A stretch of DNA of 64,000 nt from Straminergon stramineum (GCA_963920665.1 OY987271.1:3474501-3538500), one strand, 5' to 3'. Positions 24,735 through 37,731 are shown, numbered from the stretch's first letter. Translations and numbers: made by a program. Notes: generated by a model not told the origin, from the sequence alone.

Positions 24735-25665
24735 TTGTCTATAACACAAAATAATTGATAATTAACCTTGAAAAAGTTCCAAGTTTTTTTCAATAACCAC
24801 TCAAAACTACCATTTCTATTGCAAAGAGGAAAAAAAATTAAATTTTTTTTTTCGATATAGCTCAATACACGATCTTGTACTAGACTAGTATAAGAATGTG
24901 TGGAAGAATTTTTAGAAACTTTGACCTTGTAGATTGCAAGATATTTAGATTTAAAGTGAAGAAAACAATTTTTTGGCACCTTATGTGACTAGATTATAAG
25001 GCTTGGAATCTTCTTAACTTAAAATTTTTATACTAAAAAATTTGAATTTCTAATTTTTAAAAATTGAATATTTGAGCTTTTGCAATTGTAGAAATTTTTA
25101 TTTTCTTAAAACTTAATTTTCATTCAAAATCTTTTGAGAAATTATTTAATACAAACAAGTATAAAAGAATTATTTTAATTTTTTTAGTTTTTGTTTCTTG
25201 ATGCATTTTGAATTGCTTTTGAAGCTTAGGGTGGTATAACTTCTCTTCCAAGCATGGCTTGAAATGAATGAAAATTATATTCCTAGAGAATTAATGTATT
25301 TTTCTATCTTCAATTTTTTTTAAAAATCATGTCAAAAATTGAAATCATAGAAATATGCCCAAACTTTAAATCTAGTGTCTCTTAAAGGGACTCATGGGAC
25401 TTTAGGGGCTAAGAAGCCTTGCCATTTGCAAGTTTGAATCAAGATATCCAATTGGTAGGGAGACAAAAAGTGCTTCTTGATTTGAACTATTTCACACTAT
25501 AGGGTATATATTTTGAGCTAGTTGTCAAGGTGACAACCTTTAGTACTAAAGATAGAATTCCAAGCTCTACTCCTTACCCAAATGATAGGGGCACCTTCTA
25601 TGCTAGGCACTTGTGTAGAGTGCCCTCACAATTGCATTAATTATCCACTAGGCCGATACAACAAT
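24733..25665. other. AT-rich spacer
   Basis: No gene is supported. Around 24880-24950 it has a copy of a short module (GTGTGGAAGAATTTTTAG ... TAGATTGCAAG) that also occurs near 20280, in the RAD51B-like intron and near 56430. Confidence 0.5.
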
Positions 25666-25757
25666 CACTAATAGAAAAATATGTCCTAAATGACTGTCCA
25701 CAATGACTCATTGATAGTCATTGTGGACAATCATTTATAGCATTTTTTCTACTAGTG
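25666..25757. mobile_element. 92-bp CACTA-type MITE
   Basis: It starts CACTAATAGAAAAA and ends TTTTTTCTACTAGTG, the hallmark ends of CACTA elements. It is flanked by a 3-bp AAT duplication (25663-25665 and 25758-25760). Nearly the whole element is a palindrome, with GTCCACAATGACT in the left half and AGTCATTGTGGAC in the right. It has no coding capacity. Confidence 0.82.
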
Positions 25758-25974
25758 AATTTGATGCAATGTAGTATTTTATAGGTATAGGTGGACATAG
25801 CTTTTGAAGTTTATTATAGTTTGTACAAAAACAATATGATAGGTTATCTTGAATGCTATATTGTTTTTGCATTGGTAAGCAATCAAAAAGGTGACCTAAA
25901 TTATGTTCTTGCAATGTATGATGACAAGAAGAAAGAGAACATCACAATGAAATTTCAACTACCACCAACATGAG

Positions 25975-28345
25975 GACGATTGAGAGTCTTAATTTTTTTT
26001 AACTTCTTGAGAAAGTGCTTGGATGTCAATCACTTGAAATTTGGCGAAGCATTGCATTTCTACTTTCATCCATCTTTTTGACCAAAAAAATACTTTTCAA
26101 TCATATTCATACACTTTTTCATCCAAATTTGGCAACATCATCTACATTTTTAACAAATATAGAAAATTTGTGGTGAAAAAGATTACTTTTATGTGGCAAA
26201 AAGTAGACATTTATTTTGAAATGGTGCAATATGGCCCCATGGTGCCCCCCCCCAAAGGAATGATTGAGATAATATTACCTTGGGATTAGACAATTATAGA
26301 TGGTGGATCATGCATAGCAACACAAAGCTCTCATTATTTTCTACCATAAATGCTACGAGGACACAATAATATACATTTCAAATTTTAAAAATATGCACTA
26401 CTTCTACATAGTGACATAAATGAGCCTCATTTGATTGTAGCACACATAGGATTGTTTACCTTATGTAAACCCCCAAAGGAAAGATAACTTCATAGATTTC
26501 CCAATTCTCATACCTATGATTAATACACACCCATCAATGCACATGGGTATCTCCAACATCAATACATTCAGATATCAATTATACATTTAGATAATGGATA
26601 TCTACATCTTAGTATTGTTCCCATCCCACCAGTGCAATTGGGTCCAATAATCTTACAAACTGCCTATGGTGCCATTCAATTTTTTTTGATAAAATGGTTC
26701 AATATAATTGGCATTTTATATCTTGCATAATTAACATCCAATTCTTACGCAATTCCAATAGTCAAGTGTACCAAATTTCACTTTCAGAAAATCAAAACTC
26801 TATTTTAAGTGAATGCCTTCATTTTATACTTATGATACTTGATTGAAAAACATTGGTGATGAATTTTTAAAAATTTGATGGTATAAGGTAAGAGGTGTAA
26901 ACTCTACCCATGCTCCAAGAACTGTTCCTAGAGTGTACGAGGAATTGTCACTGCAGGAATGAAAAATGGCCCATTGAAGTATTGGTGCCAATTTAGGATT
27001 CTCATTGCATAGTTTTAGGAATGGTTGGGGATTGAGTTTGATTAGGAAGTTGACAAAATTTCAGTGTACATAATGTAGAGTTATGAGTGGAGGGAGACTT
27101 TGTGTCATCCTAGACAATTAAATGCACCATGTTGTTGCAATTTAAGGTTAGTACACCTTCATTTTTGGACTCCATTTGCACCATTAAAGGACAAGTGTTT
27201 GACATTTCATGGCAGTACCTATGGACTCAAAAAGCACCCTACTAACGTGATCTTTAGAAAATCATATCTAATTTAGTTGAACTCTAAAAATTACAAATTA
27301 AATTGTGATGGATGTGTCTCCCTCTCTTCTTTCTCTGAAAATTTGTTAGAAAATGATTTGATCAGCATAGAAGACATCCTAAGCTAGAATGCTCTTAAGT
27401 GGGCAGTTTCTGCACAGTCCTCCTCCTTTAGATATGTAGGAAACATCCATAAGCACATCATTTCTTCTAAAAGTATCTCTAAAAAAATTTTAGAATTCCC
27501 TCTATAGAGATTTTAATGTTGGTGTGGCAATGCCCAAATTTTGTAAAATAAATATCTCTTTATTTAACTAGATTTTGGCAAATTAATTGTACCATCACGC
27601 TCAAATGTACACAATTAGTTATCATGCAAGCTTGTCAAATAGAAAAATGTAATATCTATTTTAGAAAATTTGTGCATTGTCATGTCAACATTGAAATCTC
27701 TAAAGAGGGAATTCCAAAACTTTTTTGGAGATGCTTGTAAAAGAAAAGATGTGTGTATGAATGTTTCCTACATATCTATGCAAACAAGTTAAAAAAAATT
27801 CATCACCAATGTTTTTCAATCAATTATCATGAATATTAAATGAAATGACTCATCAAGAATGGAATTTTGATTTTTTGAAAGTGAAATTTAGTGAGCTTGA
27901 TTGGGATTGTATAAGAATTGAATGTTAATTATGTAAGACACAAAATGAAATTTATACTCTATTTTATACAAAAATAATTGAATGGAAAAATAGATAATTT
28001 GTAAGATTATTGGACTTGGTTGTACATCAAGCAAGAAGCCTACGAATGAAGATATTTGCTTCATCAGATACCCTTCACCGGACCTATTTTTTGGCACCAT
28101 GGGGCCAAATTGCACCATTTCAAAATAAATTTCTACTTTTTGCCAAATTTTTTACATTTCTATTAAAAATGTGGATGAAGTTGCCAAATTTGGATGAAAA
28201 AGTGCATGAATGTGATCGAAGAATTTATTTTGGTCCAAAAGATGGATGAAGTAGAAATACAATGCTTCACCAAATGTCAAGTGATCACCATTTTAGCATT
28301 TTGTCAAAGGTGTTAAAAAAAAAGGTTGCTCTTCATCAAACCTCA
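25975..28345. mobile_element. Large interrupted foldback (inverted-repeat) element, 2.4 kb
   Basis: The left arm (about 25975-26880) matches the reverse complement of about 27780-28345 in order, with shared blocks around GAAATTTGGCGAAGCATTG, TTTCATCCATCTTTTTGACC, CCCCATGGTGCC, CATAATTAACATCCAATTCT and TTGAAAAACATTGGTGATGA. An inner pair, 27425-27560 and 27635-27780 (TATGTAGGAAACAT ... GGAATTCCCTCT), continues the palindrome around a loop of about 75 bases. The left side has extra sequence at about 26260-26630 and 26880-27425 that the right side lacks. No protein is encoded. It may be a foldback transposon or a MITE enlarged by insertions. Confidence 0.75.
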
Positions 28346-29931
28346 CGTCCACTAAATAAGGGGACCTCTACAAAGTCTGTGAGTGGCTATCCAATCTTTC
28401 AACATTATTAGGGGTTGTCGCACCTCTTCTCTCCACTCTCAATCTTCAGATAATGAGAATGTGGTACTATAGGTAGTCATAGTTGATTCTCCATCTCCAT
28501 CTCAAATTGTCATGGAGAATGGAGATGTGGTGGTTTGGGGTTGGCTTTCCACATGCATTCTATAAGGGAATATTCTATTTCAGACTATACTAACGCTCCC
28601 CATCTGCTCCCCATTGATTCTCCACATCTCATTCTCTAATCAAATAAGGAGTGTCACACTTTCTTCACCTGCTAATGCTGTCCATTAGTTTCTATTACTT
28701 CTCATTCTCCACAGAAATTTTTGATGGTGAATAAACTGTGACTAGTTGACTACCCCTACCCTACTCACTCCTTGAATTGCTGAGGAACCATTCTCTAAAC
28801 ATTGAGAAATTTCTTTGCAGATGAAGAATGGGCGTGAAGCTTGCGAAGTTTCCACCGCTCCGCCTCCTCGCTTTCACCCTGCCTGCAGTTTTCGCCTTCG
28901 ATTCGATTCGCGTTAGAGTGTAGTGCAGAAATGCGTGCACCTTGTAATTGAAGCTGCCGCATTTTGGATTCTCTGCATCCTGAGAATCCATTTCACTTTT
29001 TTTCACGTCCTTCTCTCAGGTGATCCTCGTCGCGCTGCACTACTCTTGTTGCCGTTGTCATTCCTCTATAGATTCTCTTGTTTTAGTTCTTTTAGTTCTT
29101 TCATCGATAAGCATTGTATTTCCTGCTCATTTTCTAAAGTCCAAAAGACTTGGGGCTTATTTGGGGTTTGGAATTTTGTAGCGATCGAGCATGCAGGATT
29201 CATTGAAAGAGGTGCAGCTACTGACATAAGCGGATTCGCGTTCGAGAGTTACGTATTTTGCGCAGGTAAATCTCATTCTCCAACCTCATTCTCCACAGGA
29301 CACAATTGTGATGATTCCGTTTTGTTTTCCTTTTTCCATCCTTGCACTCATCCGTGTGCATTTCAATGTCGATCGTATGTTTACATGATGATTTCGAATT
29401 CTTTCTTGGCGGCGAGGTCGATCGGGATTGCGGGTTTCGTATTAGTTGTGTTGTACCAGAGCGCTTGGCGATGGGAGGAAAACCTAATCGATGGCATGAA
29501 GGCTCTTATTGTGGTGGATTGTAGCTGATATTACTTGTCTGTCTGCAGCATTTTCTTAGTTTGAGTTCTCTCTTTCTGACGAGACACGGGTCGGGGGAAT
29601 AATTGTAAGCCCTAAATCTTACAGTGGAGCTTGCTCGTCATCAAAATTGTAGGTACTGAACGTATTCTTTTCTTCGTTGTCGCGTCTTTCACAATGTGAT
29701 TGGGAGGGGGATGGTTCTTCAGAACGATAGAGTCGTGTTTTTTTCATAGGCCATGTTGCTCAACCCGCTGTGAGCATATTTGTGATTGCGAAATATGACA
29801 AGTAGTTTGTTGTAGTAAAATTATGAATTGCAGGTGATCTCGAAGGATGGTAACAAGGAGGCGCTTGTAGGTGTCTCCTTCAAATGTAAGGGTCAACCGA
29901 TTGAGGATCAATTTGAGTACATGCAAGAGAG
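28346..29931 (+). other. Promoter and 5' leader region of the RAD51B-like gene
   Basis: Base composition becomes more balanced after about 28800, as expected for a promoter and untranslated first exon. Frames here, such as 28923-29528, lack a recognisable domain and do not join to the downstream gene. A leader intron ending shortly before 29932 is possible but I cannot place it. Confidence 0.45.
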
Positions 29932-32900
29932 ATGGCTGGTATGCTGTTAAGCTCTGTGGGGCTTCAAGACTCAATTGCTCATGTTTTTAGAGCTCGCAAC
30001 ATCCTTACGGCCAAGGTCTGTATTTCTACTTAATACCTAAAGTTCTTTGACTACTTTTCACGAAAATGTTGCAAACTGCCACTTTCTAGTGCATTGAGCA
30101 TAATTGAAATTTAAAAACATTTTTCAAACTTGAAACCATACAATTTTGTACTAGATCACTATAGCAAATCGTGGGAATTTTTTTAGAGCATTTGGCTGCA
30201 TAGACTGCAAGGTTTCAAATTTTTTTGGATAACTCATTTTTTGAAAAAATCAAAATCCTAATGACGAATTTTCTTTCTCTTAATCATTTATCAAAAAAAG
30301 AGGAAAAATAAAATAAAATCTCATGAATATACGCTAGAATTTGTGCTAATGGTTCAAAATTGTTCTAAACTGCCATTTTAGTGCAATTAGTGAAAATTGA
30401 AAAAAGAAGTTTTAAAAAAAATTTCAACCACACATTACTTCTCTTTACTACTATGAGAAATGTGTGGAAAAAATTTCAGTACATTCAGCTTCATAGATTG
30501 CAAAGTATAAACGTTCAAAGTTAATGGAAAAAACTTAGCAGCTTGCCTAACTGCTGGCTTGACTGTTGTCCCTCTTTATTAGCACGATGCCCAAGCTATC
30601 CCTAAACTTTTGAGCCCCATAACTTTTAACTTGGGAAACTGATTGAAAAAAAAATTATATTTTCAGGAAGCTTATAGGCACATGCATCTTTGGTAAGAAT
30701 TTCACTCTCGTTTGTTCAAAATTGACTTCATATGAACCTACCGGAGCTTTGAAAATGCTCCATGGGAGCTCAAAGAATTCTAGAGGTTAATTCTTGATTA
30801 TTTTATGTTAAGATTGATTGAGGGATGCTGTTGTGAAGTAAAAATCTCGAATCTTAACAATTTATATAGCGCTTGTGATCAGTTTCAACACTTTTGCGTC
30901 AAAACAGCTAAAATTTGAAATTCAGACTGTACGAAATATCCTTTTTTTAGTTTGGAAATTTTTCTTCTAGTTTCAGAGTTCACAAAGAACTAAAGTTTTT
31001 AAGATAAATTTTCATTGTTTTTCAGATATTGGTCTACGAAACTATCAAAATTTGGATATGCTTCAAATTTGGCTTGATCATCTAAGAAATTGATTCGTAC
31101 GTAGGATATCTAAAAGCCGAGCATGCCAAGTGGATCCCCTTGGAAGCAGTGTTCACTTTGTCTCCACTCATGCTAGTGTGATCTTAAGACATCAGTGGGC
31201 AGAAATCGTAAGGACATGTTGGTATTGTCAAGAGGAGGGTTGAAAGCTGCAGTTTGTTTATGCAGGACGCTCTTTTCAAGACAGAGCTGGAGCTGGTAGA
31301 GCTCCTGGATGTGCCTTTTGAGGAAGTTCAATCTGCACTTGCTATCATTAGTGCAAGAGTGTGCCCACTATGCCATTCGGTTTGACTCACAACTTTTTTC
31401 TCGCTTCTTGTTGTATTATAATCCTTTCATTGGACTGATATCCTATATCTGATGTTGTTTGTTTTAATTTTGGCATGATTAATTAATCGAATTTTAAAGA
31501 ATGAATCACGTGAGAAGGATTTGTGATACATGGGCAATGTATTTCCGTATAGGTCTTTGACATTCTGAGTGAACGTGCGAAAAATGAAGTTGCATTTGGT
31601 CATCTACCCACGGGGTTACCCGCATTGGATGCATCTCTGTGGGGTGGCATCCCCTTTGGTGTTATGACTGAAGTTGTGGGACCTGCAGGTATTGGGAAAA
31701 CTCAGGTAATACTACAGACTTGCACGTTTCACATGACCTCGTGCGTATTCTGATCGTCTGCTGGCAGTACTTCGAATATGACGTGTTACTGATCACTGTT
31801 AAGGAAGTTTGCAATGATTTCCTTAAAAGAATCTGATGTTCGTTGCAGTTCTGTCTTCTCCTGTCAGTCTTGGCTGCAATGCCCGAGGAACTTGGAGGTC
31901 TCGGTGGTAGTGTGATATATATAGACACAGAAAAAAAGTTTCGGTCAGGAAGGTATGTCTTTTTCCCGAGTAAGGATGAATTGAGAGTTCAGTTTTATAT
32001 GATGATTGTATGTGTCTTTGTATTGAATTGTAATCATAATGATATTAGTGCTATCTGTCCTATAGGGGAAAGGGGGAAAGAGGCTGACTTATCCTATTTA
32101 AGTAATACTGGAATATTTTGAGATACACTCGAACCTCTATAATCTTACCACCTGGGGTCCCAAATTTTTCACTAGACATAGTTTGAACTTGTGACAAGTG
32201 TGCTACAGCCAATGATAGTGTGGCAAGTCTGCAGGATATTCTAGAATGGTATTTTGGGAAGGTACTAATAAAAGGTTGAGTTATATTGATGACAGATTAC
32301 TGCAGATCGCCAAGTCTAGGTTTGCAGAGCATTTCAACAGCCATCAGATGTTAGAGAAGGTATTTTGCACTTCTGAGCCCAACCACTATATTTTGGCCTC
32401 GGAAGAAGCGGATGCCGATGTGCTTTACAGTTCTTGTTAGCTGTATCCTCAGACTTCACTCAGTGCTTCTAATCTGTTCCCGTGTTTGAACTTTCTTCTA
32501 AATTATAGAGAAAGGGCTTCACCAACTGATAATTGAAATGTTCTGCAGCTGGCTTCTCGCGTGCTCACGGTCCAGCCTGATACTGTTGCGGAACTCATGC
32601 TAAGGTGCAACGCAGGTTCTGTCAACTTGTTGGCAATGATAGCTAATTCATGGCATGGAGTTTTTTCAATGTGCTGTCCTTTTGATCAATACGTTGCTCA
32701 TGCTTTGAAGCGCTGCCGGCTGCTGGTACTGTCATTCTCTCGGAGGTCATGCTGTTGCGAATCCCACTTTCAATAGCAGTATATGGGAGCTGTGAGGCAT
32801 AGTATTGTAATCGAAGAGGGCTCTGAAGTTTGGACTGTGTAGGTTACAGGGGCTTGAGGAGGCTATTCTTCAACATAGCGTGAGACTGTTAGTAATTGAT

Positions 32901-34485
32901 AGTGTGGCCGCGCTCATGCAGAGGTGACTGCTTGCTTAATACTCTGAAGATGACTAGTTTTTTTTCTGAACCTCCAAACCATTCTGATTCCTCACTGTTA
33001 CACAGTTGGATGTACTTGGTTTGCACAGTTTCTGACCGCTTCTGATTTATGACTGGGCACCTTGATTCATAACTTTTGCTCATTGCTAATGTGCTCAGCT
33101 GAACCATAAATTATTGATCAGATCTGTGGAATGCTGGCAGTGAGTATGGACGTGATAGTATTGCTCAGAGACAGGAAATACTTGGAAGGCAAGCCTCAAT
33201 TCTGAAGTAAGTTACAAGATATCAAATTTCCTTCATCACCTCTGCTCAAGATATTTTACCTTCCTGTTGCGATAGAATCTGCTATGATAATTGATTGCTG
33301 CACTCTGATGAAATATTCGTCATTGGGCAGGCACTTGGCTGAAGCGCACAGAATGCCAGTGATCGTTACCAATCAAGTGAGGTTTCAAGGTGGACCTGGA
33401 GAACAAGTGACAGCATTTACCACTTCTGGTAATGTGTTACATACAAATTTTGAGCATGGAAGAATTACGGCCAGTGAGATTTTGTTGGAAAGGATGGGTT
33501 TATTGTGGACGCTTGCTTTAAACGGCATTAACTGGTCAAGTTTGTTCTTGAGATACGAGCCAATCTTGCCTTTGCCCTATATATGCACCAATCTTGTTGA
33601 TGGTTAGCATCACAGAGTTCCCTGCCCGTGAGAGTATACATATATAGACTGCTTGTCTCCTCTCATCACAGGCCTCTGGTTACTGAATTTGTGTTTCTAA
33701 CTTCAACAAGTTTGATATGCCGTTCTTATTTCTGCCTTGTTGTATCTTGGTGCTTAAACTGAACTACTCTTTGCAGGGAAGAAAGAGATAGTGCTGACAG
33801 CGGAGGCAGCAAGCAGAGAGGGGTTAGACCTCCAATTGACAGCCGCTCTTGGAACCAAGTGGGCACATGCAGTCAACATCCGCCTTGTTCTTGAGTCCAT
33901 CTCAGGTATTGTGCTGAGAAGTTCTTGTGGGCACTCCTGCATGAAGTTGAAACGTGTATGCGACTAATGCACTTTATACTATCACTATTATTTAACCTTC
34001 GGAGTAGCCCTGGAGGGCGGCTGGAGGTCTTCTCAGGCCTTTGTACTGCACACCACACATGTCTGGGCCTGGGGACCTTGTTTGACTTGTATAATGCGAC
34101 ATTACGTCTGTATGAACAGGTCATGTTTGTTGTTTCATCCGCCATCAAGAAAGTTGACTAGTCGTCCATGAGGCACAGTTTGTGTGTTGTGTTGTTTTCA
34201 AGCAGCCCTTCTCTAGGTAGATACTTCGCAATTTTATCTAATTGGTTGATTCTTGCAGGTTATCGTTACATCAAGATTGCAAAGTCTCCCATGTCTGCAA
34301 CAATAGCATTTAATTACGAGGTCACGGCAGCAGGGATTGAGCAGATAGGTGACGAAACCTTTGATGCTAGCGACGGGGGGAGGAATATGATCCAGTGGTT
34401 GGTGCCTTCTCCTCTATGCTTTTCAGTACCCCAAATATTACATCCATACGAAGAACCGTATGGTATCATTTTTAGCAGAACATGA
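29932..34485 (+). CDS. RAD51B: RAD51B-like DNA recombination/repair ATPase
   Basis: Eleven exons join in phase: 29932-30015, 31266-31379, 31553-31705, 31849-31952, 32296-32359, 32549-32604, 32843-32923, 33141-33206, 33331-33428, 33777-33905 and 34259-34485. They give 391 residues. A helical N-terminal domain (1-80) precedes the RecA-type ATPase core. Walker A is GPAGIGKT (109-116), followed by FCLLLSVLAAMP and YIDTEKKF; Walker B is LLVIDS (207-212). Later RAD51-paralog blocks include MPVIVTNQV, TAALGTKWAHAVNIRL and IKIAKSPMSATIAFNYEV. RAD51B acts with RAD51C, RAD51D and XRCC2 (BCDX2) to load RAD51 on single-stranded DNA during homologous recombination in the nucleus. The length is close to plant relatives (about 370). 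The last ~25 residues (after NMIQ) are uncertain: the exon may splice at a GT there instead of reading on to TGA 34485. Confidence 0.92.
30060..31100. repeat. Dispersed-repeat fragments in the first coding intron of the RAD51B-like gene
   Basis: Two copies of a short module occur here (about 30150-30220 and 30440-30510). Each has ACTA ... GTGTGGAAAAAATTTCAG-like sequence followed by CATAGATTGCAA. The same module is present in dispersed repeat copies A and B. The flanking sequence (CATAACTTTTAACT and similar) is also repeat-like. Confidence 0.55.
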
Positions 34486-36720
34486 TTGCCATAGTTTTAA
34501 ACTTGTACAAGCTGTCAGTTGGTGTTGCGTTTGTCATTCCAGTTGGGTTGGTCTGACTGTCAGTAAATGTTGGAATATCCTGCTCTTACTTGCAGTGTTG
34601 CGGTCCATGTTGTTTTGAACCTGATCTCATCTGATACTGCTGCTATGCGAGAAATTTAATGACGCAATTGGATCGATGGTTACCAGCCCTTTTCTTTCCA
34701 GAAAGCGTCAATCTATATATTACATATGTTTTGTGCGAAACCTACCATATGATGAACGCCATCACACGTTAAGTGTTTAGGGTAGTGATTAGGGCAAAAG
34801 TATGTTGTTGATAGTCTGAGCATGCTCTTTGTTTCCCCCATGTTTCTAAGCGTTCGATGATATATTTGTGCAGATAAATTTGTACTTCAAAACATGAACT
34901 CACCATCATCTGGGCGACGACAGCTGAGTCATTTAAAGGATGCTGTTAGCAAGGCATGAAATCTGCGTCATTTCTTCTTTCCTGCTCTTACCTTACTTCA
35001 TGCAGTGTCTGCTTTTACAAATTCCAGTACCAGCACTTTGCCTTGAACCATACTCAACTCGACCAAGAGCGTTTATTTTGCTCCATGCAAATATTGGGCT
35101 ATACGGTTTATGAAGTCACTGTTTGATGCAATGAGCATGAACGTTGGTGATACTGCAACTCACACAGGACCCATATGTTTTGGCAGGATCTTGACGGAAG
35201 GTATATTAAATCTCCCAGAGTTTTTCATGTGCAGAGGCTGTGATATTGCCCAGGTGCATTGGGAAGTGACCTGCTTCCATCTCGTCCGATTACAGATATA
35301 CCGTGCACCTCTTGAGCCTTTATATTGGACGTTATTATTTCTTGATGTAACGCTGTTACGAAAGTTATGAAGTTGGAATCATAATTGGAACAAGTCACAC
35401 CTTTGGCATAAATTACAACATTGTTTCTGAGGCATTAGTGAAATCAGAACTTCAAGCATGTCCATAGATATCCCTCCCCATCTTCTTTGCATCAATTCAA
35501 TAAGTTCTTTCCTATTCTTAGGCATAGATTCATTCTAAATATGTTTTTTCAATTTTTGGAAAAAGTTTTCTATGAGGTTTAGATCAAGGAGTTTGTTGGC
35601 CACATTACGTTCTTCATACCAAGTGATTATTGCACACTCTCTTGCCAAGATTAGAATCTCTTAATTGCAAGTAGTTTCAAGGAAAGAGCTCCAATATTCT
35701 AATTGATATGATTAAGTGAAGTTGATAGCTATAAGAAAGAACAATTAACAATTTTTTGTCATGGACAATTAATATTGCATTATTTTTCAATCACAATCAA
35801 GCATACCAAACTTCAATTTCTAAAAACCCAAACTTTTTTTTGGTATATTTCAAGGTTTCACATGGTAATGGATTGGAAACTATTATTAATGAATTTTCAA
35901 AATTCAATTGCAAAGACTTATAGGAAACATACACACATACATCTTCTTTTCTTCTAAGAGAATAAAATCCAAAATTTTAAAAAAAATATAGAGAGTTCAA
36001 TGTGTAAATTTTGTCAAATTGATATCTTTGGTCTTTACAATAATGACATCTAAATGCATCCAAATAAGTTTTTGAGCATATTTACTATCATTAAAATGTT
36101 AAAATTTTTATTGGTTATTGCTAGGGGATTCTAAAATTCATGTTGTTAATTAGATTGAAATGTGTAGGGTTTAGGGTGAACTAAACACACCTAAAACCAA
36201 CCAAATAAGCAATTCTTCATATTCCCCATAAGTATATTGAAAAAAAATTAGTCTGTAATCTTCTTGTAGTCTAAAGGAGATTCTAGATTCTATTAGAATG
36301 CATTTTTGAACACCATATGAATAAATTGTAAATCTTTAAAGTACTAAAAATAATTCTTTCTAAAATCGACCCTAGACTCTCTTGATCGGAGCACTGTACA
36401 TTTTAGACACAAATTTGTAGGGTTCAGTTATAGAAAGGGGTCGGAAATAGGTGTCATTACCTTTACCCTAAACCAAAGATGCTCTTCCAACAACCGTCCT
36501 CCCAACAACCTGTACCTGCACTTGTCTGACACCCGCAACTACCCTCACCGAGGAATCTCACCGGGTATCAACCGCAGAATCCCCCTGCCGTCCGAAAAGG
36601 AACCCACGACACTGACCGGGAATTCCCCTGTCCGTGACCAAGTACACACCACCAAGAACCCGGGCAGCCCTAAATTCCTCCCACCTGCCCGGCCATTGAC
36701 CCCGCCCGCATAGATCCCTT
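34486..36720. other. 3' flank of RAD51B-like gene and spacer
   Basis: The first ~900 bases have coding-strand composition like a 3' UTR or untranslated downstream exon. The rest is AT-rich without a gene until a GC-rich patch begins near 36470. Open frames at 36522-36713 and 36545-36736 overlap each other in that patch and have no recognisable content. Confidence 0.5.
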
Positions 36721-36732
36721 CCTCGGGTCGTC

Positions 36733-36811
36733 CCACGTCATATTTTTAAAACTTTACAACCACTTATGATACGACACGTGGAAAACACTAATTTCGGTTA
36801 GAGTATTTAAA
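36733..36811 (+). promoter_or_regulatory. Candidate core promoter: G-box and TATA box upstream of ACR3-like gene
   Basis: CACGTCA at about 36734-36740, a perfect G-box CACGTG at 36775-36780 and a TATTTAAA box at 36804-36811 are arranged as in a plant promoter. The start codon of the ACR3-like gene lies 920 bases downstream, so a long or spliced leader would be needed. An LTR-derived promoter is an alternative, but no paired LTR was found. Confidence 0.4.
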
Positions 36812-37563
36812 GAAAGGTCGTCCCCAGATCCGAATATCCCCTTCCGATTCCAGTGCACGCACACTCTCGAAGAATCTAAATCTCATCTAATCTGACTAAC
36901 ATACAGAATTACAGACAGGGTGGATCAGTAACAACCCAGTTGCTCCAGAAGTCCCGAATCCCGATGAGAATTATAGATGCATGAATGAGTCAGAATCAGA
37001 AGTATCATACATTCAATCGTGACTCTCGGAGCTCAATTTGCAACTTCAAGAATCCTATTTGACAGACTCTCGAACGCAGTTGGAAGTGCAGCAGTTTGGA
37101 GCTTTGAATTGAAGGCGAAGAAGAAAGCAGGTGCAGATACAATCGAAGGTAGAAGAAGCATCAACCCATCTTTCGTGATTGCTGTTTGTTTGAAGAAAAA
37201 TGGGGCTGTGGAGTCAGAATTGAGGCGTTAGTGTTGGTTTTTGTGTTGGGGATGCAAGACTTGGATTCGGTTTCTTGGGGTTTAGTGTCAATGTTCAATC
37301 AAGACTTGTGTGATTTGAAAAGAGTGCGGGAGATGCGTTAGAGAAGAGGAGGCGATTCTCAATGGAGGATTCAAAACTGGACGTGAGTGCTGAGGTTTTC
37401 GTTGAGGAGTGAAAGAAAGAAGGAGAAGAGTTTGGGAGTTGAATCGAAGTTGAGCCCTGTGACACTCGGTAAAACTTTTGAACGAGATTTTGGTCGCGGA
37501 AGCGCTTAGGGTTAGAAGAAAATGACAGAAGAGTGTGGATGGTATTGTATGTTGGGTCTTTTG

Positions 37564-37692
37564 GGGTTTTAAGGATTTTTCACCACATTCAGGATCGGTT
37601 TTCGTTGTGAATAGTGGCGCCTCTGTTGTGTGTAGGGTCCTGTTAGGGTTTAACACATTTTCGCCACACTCAGGATCGTTTCTCATTGGGGT
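37564..37692 (+). repeat. Short direct repeat in the leader of the ACR3-like gene
   Basis: TTTTCACCACATTCAGGATCG near 37576 and TTTTCGCCACACTCAGGATCG near 37658 are near-identical, with further similarity on both sides. They lie about 75-155 bases before the start codon. The function is unknown. Confidence 0.65.
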
Positions 37693-37731
37693 TTGGTTTT
37701 TGTTTGTGGGTTTTGGTGTCCAGCGAGCATC

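Noticed and set aside
24590..24979. 129-codon minus-strand frame with Tyr-Ile repeats
   Set aside because: Generated by the (AT)n microsatellite.
28923..29528. 201-codon plus-strand open frame upstream of RAD51B
   Set aside because: Phe/Ser/Cys-rich with no domain, no sensible splice connection, and located in a probable promoter or leader; treated as chance.
36522..37231. GC-rich patch as an LTR or retrotransposon gag start
   Set aside because: A TATA-like box and GC-rich leader are present, but there is no matching second LTR, no convincing primer-binding site and no gag/pol.
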